Translations under genes and position numbers: made by a program | The notes under the pieces: generated by a model | Databases searched by the model: none | What the model was told of the DNA's origin: nothing | The model's input: the letters and a program-made list of their open reading frames with translations, nothing else | Shown: in pieces, positions 37,969-46,303 of the stretch | Layout: each line of letters starts with the position of its first letter | Position numbering within the stretch: the first letter of the stretch is position 1 | Source of the DNA: Cognatundibacterium crateris | GTDB lineage: Bacteria; Pseudomonadota; Gammaproteobacteria; Burkholderiales; Burkholderiaceae_D | Length of the DNA stretch: 64,000 nt | Reading direction: 5' to 3' | Assembly: GCF_010078235.1 (NCBI RefSeq) | Contig: NZ_JAABOS010000004.1 | Span: 367,816-431,815 of the forward strand

Positions 37969-38448
37969 TTAGCGTATGACCAGATCCGGTGCCATGATGG
38001 CCTTCAGATAGGTTTGCATTTCTTCCGCATCTCTTTGTTTTTGCGAGATCCACCAGACATTCGCCTTCCTGACCGGATAATCATGCAAAGGATGTCCTAG
38101 TAACTCGCCGACTACCTGACCCAGGTAAGGCTGATGACCTATGATCAGCACCGGTTCACGGCTGTGGGGCCAATTCGCTGCCAACAGGACGTCCTGTACG
38201 GTTGCAGCCGTGCCGAGTTCAGGGCAAATCTTGAATTTCCTGCCGCAAGTTGCCAAAGCCTCTGCGGTATCCCGGGTACGGATCGCCGGGCTGACCAGAA
38301 TTTTGCACGTGTCTGGTAAGGTGCTGTCTAACCAGTAGGCCATCTTACTGGCTTGCTTCAAGCCTTTACTGGTCAGCTTACGAAACTCATCAGTGATATC
38401 TCCGCTGGCGAGTTCGGCTTCGGCATGACGCCACAGGATTAAGTCCAT
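37969..38448 (-). CDS. sixA: SixA-type phosphohistidine phosphatase
   Basis: A 159-residue histidine phosphatase-superfamily protein. The catalytic RHG-like motif is LILWRHAEAE; ILVSPAIRTRDTAEAL and LIIGHQPYLGQVV supply the second His and Arg. SixA removes phosphate from histidines of phosphorelay or PTS proteins. Its ATG overlaps the ppk stop by one base (TAATG), so it is co-expressed with polyphosphate kinase and therefore probably Pho-controlled, an unusual setting for SixA. Confidence 0.87.
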   Translation of the reverse strand: MDLILWRHAEAELASGDITDEFRKLTSKGLKQASKMAYWLDSTLPDTCKILVSPAIRTRDTAEALATCGRKFKICPELGTAATVQDVLLAANWPHSREPVLIIGHQPYLGQVVGELLGHPLHDYPVRKANVWWISQKQRDAEEMQTYLKAIMAPDLVIR

Positions 38449-40694
38449 TATTCCTCGTTTCGTTCAGATAAAGAGCCCAGTTGTTGCATCAGGTATTGCT
38501 GTGCGCAGAAAGAAGCTTGCTTGCTGCGTGCTTTCTTACGCTCGTAATGACCTTCGCTATCGAGTACCCAGGCATTCACATTGTCTTTCAGGTAGGGATC
38601 CAGGCCTTCTGAAATGACGCGCTTTTTGAGCGATTTTTCGAGTACCGGGAAGGCGACTTCGATACGGCGGAACAGATTGCGGTTCATCCAGTCTGCGCTG
38701 GCAAGATATACATCATGCGCCAGATCATTACGGAAGTAGTAAATCCGGCTATGTTCCAGGAAGCGACCGATCACCGATCTGACCCGGATGTTTTCTGACA
38801 GTCCAGGCACGCCGGGGCGCAGTGCGCAGGCACCGCGTACGATCAGATCAATCTTAACGCCATCGGCAGACGCTGCATACAGTGCGCGTATTACCGACTC
38901 GTCCAGTAAGGCATTCATCTTGGCGATGATGCGGCCCGGACGGCCTTCGCGCGCTATCCTTGCCTCATTGCGGATGGCCTTGATAATTTGCGGTTGCAGT
39001 GCAAACGGTGCTAACCACAGATATTCCAGCTTTTTCGGTTTATTCAGACCGGTCAGATGAATAAACACTTCATTCACTTCTGCTGCGATGCCGGGATGGG
39101 CTGTCAGCAAACCAAAGTCAGTGTAAAAACGGGTGGTCGATGGATGGTAGTTGCCTGTACCCAGATGGGCATAGTGGCGCAGATGGCCACCTTCTTCGCG
39201 CCGTATCACCAGCGCCAGTTTGGCATGGGTCTTCAAGCCAACCACGCCATACACCACCTGAGCACCGGCGCGCTGCAATTTGTCGGCCCAATTGATGTTG
39301 GCTTCTTCATCAAAACGCGCCATCAATTCCACCACGACGGTGACTTCCTTGCCCAGACGTGCGGCGGTAATCAGGGATTCCATTAAATCGGAATTCATAC
39401 CGGTGCGATAAATGGTTTGCTTGATCGCGACCACATTCGGATCTTGCGCAGCAGAACGGATGAAATCAATCACGGTCTGGAAGGGCTGGAATGGGTGGTG
39501 TAGCAAGATGTCTTGCTTGCGCAGTAAGGTGAAAATATCTGCGTGGTGGTATTTGCTGATCGCTCTTGGAGAGAACGGTGGGAAGCGCAGGTTGGGCTGC
39601 TTTACATGATCTATCAATTCGCTGAGCCTGACCATATTGACCGGGCCATCGACCGGGTACAGGCGATCCGGGCTCAGGGAAAACTGTTCAAGCAGGAATT
39701 TAGCCAAATCTTCCGGGCAGTTTTTGGCGACTTCCAGCCGCACCGCTGCACCGAACTGGCGGGTTTGCAATTCGCCCTGTAAGGCCTGGCGCAGGTTTTT
39801 GACTTCTTCTTCGTCCACCCACAGATCACTATCGCGTGTTACACGGAATTGGGAATAGCTCAGGACTTCACGGCCATTAAACAAATCTTCGATGTGGGAG
39901 TGAATAATCGAGGACAGCAGGCAGAAAGATGCGCCCTTATCCGACAATTCATCCGGCAGCTTAATCACGCGTGGCAGTACGCGCGGGGCTTTAACGATGG
40001 CGATGCCAGTGCCGCGACCAAAAGCATCTTTGCCAGCTAAAGAAACGATGAAGTTAAGGCTCTTATTGACAACTTGTGGGAATGGGTGAGCTGGGTCCAG
40101 GCCTATCGGGGTCAGCAGCGGGCGCACCTCACGCTCAAAATATTGCTTGACCCAGGCGCGCTGGGCTTCATTGCGTTCTGAGTGGCGTAATAAATGAATG
40201 CCTTTTCTGGAGAGTTGCGGCAGGATTTCCTGATTGAGTAATTCGTATTGCTTTTGTGCTAATTGGTGGCATTCGGTCGATACCCGCTTCAGCATAAACT
40301 GGAAAGCAGGGTGTTGAGCCAGTTCGCCGTCTATCGTATTTTGCGCCAGCAGGCTGGCTACCCTGACTTCAAAAAATTCATCCAGATTGCTGCCGACAAT
40401 GCACAGGTATTTGAGTCTTTCTAACAAAGGGATGGTGCGGTCTTCGGCCTGAGCCAGCACGCGCCAGTTAAATGCGATTTGTGACATCTCCCGGTCCAGA
40501 AAAATGACAGCCTTGGATGTTTCAGCTTTGCTGGCACTTGTCACATTCCTTGCTGGCGGCTTGGATTTTTCAGGTTTTACTGTATCCGGAGCAGTTGGTG
40601 TAACTGGATTTTCGGGTAATGCCGTGGTGGTGGCTGTCACTTCTGGGGTCTGCATAGTTTTTCGCATGTCATCAAAGCTGTCATAAGCTGTCAT
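38448..40694 (-). CDS. ppk1: Polyphosphate kinase 1
   Basis: A 748-residue enzyme that polymerises the ATP gamma-phosphate into polyphosphate. The N-terminal domain starts at IFLDREMSQIAFNWRVLAQA. The catalytic part has FDEEANINWADKL, GLKTHAKLALV with the autophosphorylated His, YAHLGTGNYHPSTTRFYTD, and a second His segment LEHSRIYYF. The first 60 residues are a Thr/Pro/Lys-rich tail. A Pho-box promoter with its -10 at 40716-40711 excludes a start at 40733. ATGs at 40694, 40667 and 40655 remain possible and none has a clear ribosome site. Confidence 0.93.
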   Translation of the reverse strand: MTAYDSFDDMRKTMQTPEVTATTTALPENPVTPTAPDTVKPEKSKPPARNVTSASKAETSKAVIFLDREMSQIAFNWRVLAQAEDRTIPLLERLKYLCIVGSNLDEFFEVRVASLLAQNTIDGELAQHPAFQFMLKRVSTECHQLAQKQYELLNQEILPQLSRKGIHLLRHSERNEAQRAWVKQYFEREVRPLLTPIGLDPAHPFPQVVNKSLNFIVSLAGKDAFGRGTGIAIVKAPRVLPRVIKLPDELSDKGASFCLLSSIIHSHIEDLFNGREVLSYSQFRVTRDSDLWVDEEEVKNLRQALQGELQTRQFGAAVRLEVAKNCPEDLAKFLLEQFSLSPDRLYPVDGPVNMVRLSELIDHVKQPNLRFPPFSPRAISKYHHADIFTLLRKQDILLHHPFQPFQTVIDFIRSAAQDPNVVAIKQTIYRTGMNSDLMESLITAARLGKEVTVVVELMARFDEEANINWADKLQRAGAQVVYGVVGLKTHAKLALVIRREEGGHLRHYAHLGTGNYHPSTTRFYTDFGLLTAHPGIAAEVNEVFIHLTGLNKPKKLEYLWLAPFALQPQIIKAIRNEARIAREGRPGRIIAKMNALLDESVIRALYAASADGVKIDLIVRGACALRPGVPGLSENIRVRSVIGRFLEHSRIYYFRNDLAHDVYLASADWMNRNLFRRIEVAFPVLEKSLKKRVISEGLDPYLKDNVNAWVLDSEGHYERKKARSKQASFCAQQYLMQQLGSLSERNEE
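40678..40694 (+). repeat. CTGTCAT direct repeat at 10-bp period within the ppk1 5' end
   Basis: CTGTCAT at 40678-40684 and 40688-40694, separated by AAG. The units are Pho-box-like, but the period is 10 rather than 11 bp and the orientation is toward pstS. It lies just downstream of the predicted ppk1 transcript start, so PhoB binding here could hinder rather than help. Confidence 0.5.
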
Positions 40695-40710
40695 ATATAT
40701 GGCAATACCT

Positions 40711-40744
40711 ATTGTAGGTGTAAAACATGACAAGTTTATGACAA
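40711..40744 (-). promoter_or_regulatory. Pho box and -10 element of ppk1
   Basis: On the minus strand TTGTCAT-AAAC-TTGTCAT (40744-40727), two perfect 7-bp units at 11-bp period. Ten nucleotides later comes TACAAT (40716-40711). This is a textbook PhoB-dependent promoter layout with no -35 element required. Confidence 0.88.
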
Positions 40745-40785
40745 ATAAAATTGCACTAAAAGAAATATTTCACAATTATTTCCTC

Positions 40786-40819
40786 TTGTCATGTTCTTGT
40801 CATATTTCGCCAGTAAAGT
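40786..40819 (+). promoter_or_regulatory. Pho box and -10 element of the pst operon
   Basis: TTGTCAT-GTTC-TTGTCAT at 40786-40803, then 10 nt, then TAAAGT at 40814-40819. The predicted transcript start is about 38 nt before the pstS ATG. Together with the ppk1 box it forms a divergent PhoB-controlled promoter pair separated by 41 nt. Confidence 0.88.
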
Positions 40820-40863
40820 TCGCCTCGCAGTAGCAAAACATGTAATTTAACCTAGAGGTCAAC

Positions 40864-41907
40864 ATGCAAATGAATCATGTCGTGAAATCCCTGATCGCTG
40901 CAGTCGGTGTAGCAGCATCTTTCTCTGTTGCACACGCAGCTGATATTACTGGTGCTGGCGCGACTTTCCCATTCCCGATTTACGCGAAATGGGCTGAAGC
41001 TTATAAAAAAGCAACTGGCACAGGCCTGAACTATCAGTCCATCGGCTCCGGTGGTGGCATTAAGCAGATTAAGGCAAAAACAGTGGATTTCGGTGCATCC
41101 GATATGCCTTTGAAGCTCGAAGAGCTGGACGCTGAAGGTCTGACCCAGTTCCCGGCTGTGATTGGTGGCGTGGTTCCGGTTGTGAATCTGGATGGCGTGG
41201 CACCTGGCGCAATGAAAATGACTGGCGAAGTGCTGGCCGGCATTTACATGGGCAAAATCACGAAATGGAATGCAGCTGAAATCGTTGCATTGAATCCTGG
41301 CGTGAAACTGCCTGCTGAAGATATCACCGTAGTACATCGTTCTGATGGTTCCGGTACAACTTTCCTGTGGACAGACTACCTGAGCAAAGTCAGTGCAGAA
41401 TTCAAAACTGCAGTTGGTTCTGCGACTGCAGTGAAATGGCCAGTCGGTATGGGTGGTAAAGGTAACGAAGGCGTTGCCGCGAACGTGCAGCGTATCAAGA
41501 ATTCTATCGGTTATGTTGAGTACGCTTTCGTCAAGCGTAACAAAATGACGCATACACAGCTGAAAAACACAGATGGCGTATATGTCAGCCCGGACGATGA
41601 AAACTTCAAAGCAGCGGCAGCTAATGCGGACTGGGTAAAAGCACCCGGTATGTATCTGGTGCTGACTAACCAGCCAGGTAAAGCTTCCTGGCCTGTGACT
41701 GGTGCATCTTTCATTCTGATGCACAAATCCCAGGCGGACGCTGAAAAAGGCAAAGAAGTGTTGAAATTCTTTGACTGGGCATTTAAAAACGGCGGCGCAA
41801 TGGCGACTGAGCTGGAATATGTATCCATGCCAACACCGGTTGTAAAGCAGATTGAAGATGGCTGGAAAGCTAAAATCAAAGATGCATCTGGCAAAGCACT
41901 GTGGTAA
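40864..41907 (+). CDS. pstS: Phosphate ABC transporter, periplasmic phosphate-binding protein
   Basis: A 347-residue protein with signal peptide (ending VAHA) and the PstS phosphate site: ITGAGATFPFPIYAKW, IGSGGGIKQIKAKTVDFGASD and HRSDGSGTTFLWTDYLSKV. It captures inorganic phosphate in the periplasm for PstCA-PstB. GAGGT lies 5 nt before the ATG. It is the first gene of pstSCAB-phoU-phoB-phoR, preceded by a clear Pho box and followed by two hairpins before pstC, which should keep its level above that of the permease genes. Confidence 0.96.
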   Translation: MQMNHVVKSLIAAVGVAASFSVAHAADITGAGATFPFPIYAKWAEAYKKATGTGLNYQSIGSGGGIKQIKAKTVDFGASDMPLKLEELDAEGLTQFPAVIGGVVPVVNLDGVAPGAMKMTGEVLAGIYMGKITKWNAAEIVALNPGVKLPAEDITVVHRSDGSGTTFLWTDYLSKVSAEFKTAVGSATAVKWPVGMGGKGNEGVAANVQRIKNSIGYVEYAFVKRNKMTHTQLKNTDGVYVSPDDENFKAAAANADWVKAPGMYLVLTNQPGKASWPVTGASFILMHKSQADAEKGKEVLKFFDWAFKNGGAMATELEYVSMPTPVVKQIEDGWKAKIKDASGKALW

Positions 41908-41943
41908 TCACAGGCTGAGTAACTTGTAATTCCGATGTGAGCC

Positions 41944-41996
41944 TCTCTGCAATTCAGAGATTTTCGTATCAGGCGAACCACTGCAGTGGTTCGCCT
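41944..41996 (+). promoter_or_regulatory. Two hairpins between pstS and pstC
   Basis: The first, TCTCTG (41944-41949) with CAGAGA (41955-41960), is followed by TTTTCG and resembles a weak terminator. The second is a perfect 26-bp palindrome at 41971-41996, arms AGGCGAACCACTG and complement. Such hairpins behind binding-protein genes commonly stabilise the upstream message and reduce read-through. The effect here is inferred from position. Confidence 0.7.
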
Positions 41997-42016
41997 CCCG
42001 GTGAAAAAACACACCC

Positions 42017-43060
42017 ATGACACTACCAACGTCTACCGTCAACATGAACGCACCCTCCGTTATCTCTACAGCCTCTTCCTCGCCGCAAGCAAACTTGCCA
42101 CTTAGTGATGCGCGCATGGCGGTCATTATGCGTCGTCAGCGTTGGCAAGATTTCTTTTTTCATAAACTCACCTTGAGCTTCGCAGCATTTGTGCTGATCG
42201 TATTGCTCGGTATTATTTTCTCTTTGTTTGTCCGTGCTTTGCCTGCGATGCAGGAATTCGGACTGGCATTCATCACCACCATAGAGTGGGATCCGGTCAA
42301 CGATAAGTTTGGTGGCCTGATTGCGATTGTGGGCACGCTTGCTACTTCTGTCATTGCATTGCTGATCGCGTTTCCCGTCAGTTTTGGTATCGCGCTGTTC
42401 CTGACTGAAATCTGCCCGGCCTGGCTCAAACGCCCTTTAGGTACAGCGATAGAATTGCTGGCGGGTGTGCCAAGTATCATCTACGGCATGTGGGGTCTGT
42501 TCGTATTCGCTCCGCTGTTTTCTGAATATGTGCAACCTGCACTGGCTGCCACCCTGGGTAAATTGCCAGTGATTGGTGCTTTGTTCTCAGGTCCTATGAT
42601 AGGTCTCGGTATTCTGTCGGCCGGCATTATCCTGGCGATCATGATTATCCCGTTTATCTCTTCCGTGATGCGCGATGTGTTCGAAGTCGTGCCACCTGTA
42701 CTGAAAGAGTCTGCCTATGGTCTCGGTTGCACTAAATGGGAAGTGGTCAGAAAGATTGTGCTGCCTTACACCAAAATCGGTGTGGTTGGTGGTGTGATGC
42801 TGGGTCTGGGACGTGCGCTGGGTGAAACCATGGCCGTTACCTTCATGATCGGTAATGCACACAAGCTGTCCTGGTCCTTGTTCGCAGCCGGTAACAGTAT
42901 CGCTTCTACACTCGCGAATGAATTTGCAGAAGCAGAATCTGTGCTGCATACCTCCTCGCTGTTCCTGCTGGGTCTGATACTGTTTGTGATTACGTTTTTT
43001 GTGTTATCTGCAGCTAAATTATTGTTGCTCGGTCTGAGCAAAAAAGAGGGATCAAAATAA
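42017..43060 (+). CDS. pstC: Phosphate ABC transporter permease
   Basis: A 347-residue membrane protein of the PstC family, with about six helices and a long cytoplasmic N-terminus. [40 protein letters not shown] and the EAA-type loop [20 protein letters not shown] contact Pst[19 protein letters not shown] is the conserved PstC end segment. It overlaps pstA by 1 nt (TAATG). It forms the transmembrane channel with PstA. Confidence 0.95.
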   Translation: MTLPTSTVNMNAPSVISTASSSPQANLPLSDARMAVIMRRQRWQDFFFHKLTLSFAAFVLIVLLGIIFSLFVRALPAMQEFGLAFITTIEWDPVNDKFGGLIAIVGTLATSVIALLIAFPVSFGIALFLTEICPAWLKRPLGTAIELLAGVPSIIYGMWGLFVFAPLFSEYVQPALAATLGKLPVIGALFSGPMIGLGILSAGIILAIMIIPFISSVMRDVFEVVPPVLKESAYGLGCTKWEVVRKIVLPYTKIGVVGGVMLGLGRALGETMAVTFMIGNAHKLSWSLFAAGNSIASTLANEFAEAESVLHTSSLFLLGLILFVITFFVLSAAKLLLLGLSKKEGSK

Positions 43061-43932
43061 TGAGTGATCAACAAGTAATAGCGGCGCGTAATCCGGTTTA
43101 CCGCAAGCGCCTGTATATGCACAGAGTGGGGATTTTTTTGTCCTCGATCGCAATGGCGTTTGGCCTTGTGTTCCTGATGTGGATTTTATTCACGCTGATC
43201 TTAAAAGGTTTTTCGGCAGTCAATCTGGCGATGTTTACTGAGTCTACTCCTGCACCAGGCAGCGAGGGCGGCGGTTTGATGAATGCCATTGTCGGTAGTT
43301 TTATGATGGTTGGTGCAGCGACCCTGATCTCGACGCCGATTGGTATTCTGGCTGGTATCTACCTGGCGGAATATGGCGATAAAAGCTGGTTTGGTGGCCT
43401 GACCCGCTTCGTGACTGACATCATGTTGTCCGCGCCGTCTATCGTGGTTGGTTTGTTTGTGTATGCGATCTATGTCGCTAACGTGAAGCACTTTTCCGGT
43501 TGGGCTGGCAGTATCGCGATTTCCCTGATTGCGATTCCGGTCGTGGTGCGTACCACCGACAATATGCTGGGCCTGGTGCCTGCCAGTTTGCGTGAGGCGG
43601 CATTTGCGCTGGGTGCGCCGCGTTGGAAAGTCGCTCTGCTGGTACGTCTGCGTGCGGTAAAAGCAGGTGTGGTCACCGGTATTTTGTTGGCAGTGGCACG
43701 TATTTCCGGTGAAACTGCGCCCTTGCTGTTCACCGCGCTGAGCAACCAATTCTTTAACGGCAATATGAATAAACCGATGGCGAACTTGCCAGTGGTGATT
43801 TACCAGTTTGCTATGAGTCCTTATGAAAACTGGCGTGATCTGGCTTGGGCAGGAGCCTTGCTGATTACTTTCAGTGTTCTGGGCCTGAATATTTTATCGC
43901 GTACCTTGTTTAACCAAAAGACACAGCATTAA
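43060..43932 (+). CDS. pstA: Phosphate ABC transporter permease
   Basis: A 290-residue membrane protein of the PstA family with six helices. Visible segments are [35 protein letters not shown], the EAA loop [19 protein letters not shown], and [13 protein letters not shown]. It pairs with PstC to pass phosphate inward. The start codon overlaps the pstC stop; pstB follows 13 nt later. Confidence 0.95.
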   Translation: MSDQQVIAARNPVYRKRLYMHRVGIFLSSIAMAFGLVFLMWILFTLILKGFSAVNLAMFTESTPAPGSEGGGLMNAIVGSFMMVGAATLISTPIGILAGIYLAEYGDKSWFGGLTRFVTDIMLSAPSIVVGLFVYAIYVANVKHFSGWAGSIAISLIAIPVVVRTTDNMLGLVPASLREAAFALGAPRWKVALLVRLRAVKAGVVTGILLAVARISGETAPLLFTALSNQFFNGNMNKPMANLPVVIYQFAMSPYENWRDLAWAGALLITFSVLGLNILSRTLFNQKTQH

Positions 43933-43945
43933 TCCGAGCATCGAT

Positions 43946-44725
43946 ATGACAACTACTCAAGCAACTACCCAAAAGAAAGCAATCGAGATCGACGGGCTGA
44001 ATTTTTACTACGGTGCGACCCGTAGCCTGCGCGATATCAACCTGAATATTTTCGATAAAAAAGTAACTGCTTTTATCGGTCCTTCGGGCTGTGGTAAATC
44101 CACTTTGCTGCGTACCCTGAACCGTATGTATGATCTGTATCCAGGCCAGCGCGCAGAAGGCCGCATCATTTATAACGGCAAAAACATTCTGGATGCAGAT
44201 CAGGATATCAATCTGCTGCGTGCTAAGGTCGGTATGGTGTTTCAGAAGCCAACCCCATTCCCAATGTCGGTGTATGACAATATCGCGTTTGGTGTACGTC
44301 TGTATGAGAACCTGTCCAAAGGCGAGATGGATGAGCGTGTGGAATGGGCGCTGAAAAAAGCGGCGATCTGGACTGAAGTCAAAGATAAACTCAATAAGAG
44401 TGGTTTAAGCCTGTCCGGCGGTCAGCAACAGCGCCTGTGTATCGCACGCGGTGTGTCGGTCAGACCGGATGTGTTATTGCTGGACGAGCCAACCTCTGCG
44501 CTTGATCCTATCTCTACCGTCAAAATTGAAGAGCTGATTAATGAGCTCAAAGAAGAATATACGATCGCTATCGTGACGCACAACATGCAGCAAGCTGCGC
44601 GTTGCTCTGACTATACTGCTTACATGTATCTGGGTGAGCTGGTCGAATTTGGCGAGACCGATCATATTTTCATGAACCCAGTCAAAAAAGAAACCCAGGA
44701 CTATATTACCGGTCGTTTCGGTTAA
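43946..44725 (+). CDS. pstB: Phosphate ABC transporter ATPase
   Basis: A 259-residue ABC ATPase. Walker A is GPSGCGKST, the Q-loop [13 protein letters not shown], the signature [13 protein letters not shown], Walker [14 protein letters not shown] and the switch His [16 protein letters not shown]-like [10 protein letters not shown] and the GRFG ending are typical of PstB. It powers phosphate import and joins the PhoU-PhoR signalling complex. The ribosome site is weak. Confidence 0.96.
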   Translation: MTTTQATTQKKAIEIDGLNFYYGATRSLRDINLNIFDKKVTAFIGPSGCGKSTLLRTLNRMYDLYPGQRAEGRIIYNGKNILDADQDINLLRAKVGMVFQKPTPFPMSVYDNIAFGVRLYENLSKGEMDERVEWALKKAAIWTEVKDKLNKSGLSLSGGQQQRLCIARGVSVRPDVLLLDEPTSALDPISTVKIEELINELKEEYTIAIVTHNMQQAARCSDYTAYMYLGELVEFGETDHIFMNPVKKETQDYITGRFG

Positions 44726-44759
44726 TAACACCCAGTGATACGGAATACAGGAGAAAAAA

Positions 44760-45470
44760 GTGACAGGTGAACACTCTTCAAAGCAGTACGACATGGATCT
44801 GGAAACGATCCGTTCTAAAGTTTTACTGATGGGCGGTCTGGTTGAAAGCCATTTCCATGATGCGATGTCTTGCTTCAGAACCGGTAATGAGCAACAGGCA
44901 GAGGCCGTGATTCAATCGGATCTGGAAGTAAACCGGCTGGAAGTCAGTCTCGATGATATGTGCAGCCATCTGATCGTCAAACGTCAGCCAGCTGCGAACG
45001 ATCTGCGTACCGTGATGGCGACTGGTAAAGTTATTACTGATTTGGAGCGGATTGGCGACGAATCGACTAAAATTGCACGTATTGCAAAAGATGCGGCAGT
45101 CAACCGTCGTAGTTTGCCTATGTTCAGTGGCTACGAAACTGTGCGTGTACTGGCAGCGAATGTGGCCGATATGCTGCATCACTCGCTGGACGCATTTGCG
45201 CGCCTGGATGATGCAAAAGCGGTCCAGCTGATCGCGCAGGATGCGATCATTGATAATGACTTCCGCTCGATTATGCGCAACCTCATCACCTTCATGATGG
45301 AAGATCCGAGCACAATCTCATCCTCCCTCAATGCCTTGTGGGTGGCGAAAGCGATAGAACGTATCGGTGATCACGCGAAAAATATTGCGGAACATACGAT
45401 ATACATCGTTGAAGGTAAAGATATCCGGCATTCTGATTATGTCGCAACCAAACAAGAGCAAAAGAGCTAA
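44760..45470 (+). CDS. phoU: Phosphate signalling protein PhoU
   Basis: A 236-residue helical protein with the two PhoU repeats. Each ends in the metal-binding E/DxxxD-type pattern (LERIGDESTKIARIAK and IERIGDHAKNIAEHTI). PhoU passes transporter status to PhoR and holds PhoB inactive when phosphate is plentiful. The start is GTG 44760, supported by CAGGAG upstream; it is followed by phoB after 7 nt. Confidence 0.95.
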   Translation: MTGEHSSKQYDMDLETIRSKVLLMGGLVESHFHDAMSCFRTGNEQQAEAVIQSDLEVNRLEVSLDDMCSHLIVKRQPAANDLRTVMATGKVITDLERIGDESTKIARIAKDAAVNRRSLPMFSGYETVRVLAANVADMLHHSLDAFARLDDAKAVQLIAQDAIIDNDFRSIMRNLITFMMEDPSTISSSLNALWVAKAIERIGDHAKNIAEHTIYIVEGKDIRHSDYVATKQEQKS

Positions 45471-45477
45471 TTGAGAT

Positions 45478-46164
45478 ATGGCAGCTGACACCACTATTCT
45501 GATCGTTGAGGATGAACCGGCTATCGTTGAGCTGGTCAGCTTTACCCTGCGTGCCGCTGGCTGGAATACCTTCGCTGTGAACAATACAGCGGAGGCATGG
45601 GAGTTTATTCAACGCCGTACGCCGCAACTGATTTTACTGGACTGGATGTTGCCGGATCAAAGCGGCTTGCGTTTGTTATCCAAGATTCGTGGTGATCGCC
45701 AATTCAATGAAATTCCTATCATCATGCTTACAGCAAAGAGCATGGAAGAGGACAAAATTGCGGGATTGGATCATGGCGCGGATGACTACATCACCAAACC
45801 ATTTTCACCGCGTGAACTGACAGCGCGCATTAAAGCTTTGTTACGCCGTAAGAGCCCTGAGCACGCGCAGACTGCGCTGACAGCTGGTTCAGTGGTACTC
45901 GATCCGGTCAGCTGCACTGTCAAGATATCTGATCAGAAAGTCGATATCGGACATGCGGAATACAAACTGCTGAAGTTCTTCATGGCCCATCCTGAACGAG
46001 TATTTTCGCGCAGCCAGTTACTCGACAAGGTGTGGGGCGATCACGTCGTGATTGAAGAACGTACCGTGGACGTGCATGTATTACGTTTGCGTAAAGTCTT
46101 AAAGTCTGCTGAATCCTTGATTAAGACAGTCCGTAGTGTAGGCTATATGCTGTCTGAGAAATAA
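45478..46164 (+). CDS. phoB: Phosphate response regulator PhoB
   Basis: A 228-residue OmpR-type regulator. The receiver has the acidic pair in IVEDEPAI, phospho-Asp D55 in LILLDWMLPDQSG, and K in YITKPFSP. The DNA-binding domain has HAEYKLLKFFMAHPERVFSR and VEERTVDVHVLRLRK-like VIEERTVDVHVLRLRKVL. It should bind the three Pho boxes in this window. The gene lies in the pst operon, so PhoB amplifies its own synthesis through the pstS promoter. A triple hairpin separates it from phoR. Confidence 0.95.
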   Translation: MAADTTILIVEDEPAIVELVSFTLRAAGWNTFAVNNTAEAWEFIQRRTPQLILLDWMLPDQSGLRLLSKIRGDRQFNEIPIIMLTAKSMEEDKIAGLDHGADDYITKPFSPRELTARIKALLRRKSPEHAQTALTAGSVVLDPVSCTVKISDQKVDIGHAEYKLLKFFMAHPERVFSRSQLLDKVWGDHVVIEERTVDVHVLRLRKVLKSAESLIKTVRSVGYMLSEK

Positions 46165-46169
46165 ACCCG

Positions 46170-46262
46170 GCTTCCGGAGTGCGCAAATCTGCACTCCGGA
46201 AGCACATCAGTTGCGCTGCTGTCGCAACGGGCTGGCCTGATCAGACCAAGATCGCCAGGCCA
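46170..46262 (+). promoter_or_regulatory. Three consecutive hairpins between phoB and phoR
   Basis: Stem 1 is a perfect 13-bp stem, 46170-46182 with 46191-46203. Stem 2 is GTTGCG (46210-46215) with CGCAAC (46223-46228). Stem 3 is TGGCCTG (46233-46239) with CAGGCCA (46256-46262). None has a U tract. They occupy most of the 139-nt gap and probably set the phoB:phoR ratio by RNA stability, processing or partial attenuation. Confidence 0.65.
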
Positions 46263-46303
46263 TCATCTACCATCCTCATTCCATAATAATATCTGGATCC
46301 CTT

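Noticed and set aside
40695-40733. ATG 40733 as start of ppk1
   Set aside because: It lies within the Pho box and upstream of the predicted transcript start.
40852-41724. 290-codon minus-strand frame opposite pstS
   Set aside because: It is the antisense shadow of the strongly supported pstS gene; its Cys/His-rich translation has no domain pattern.
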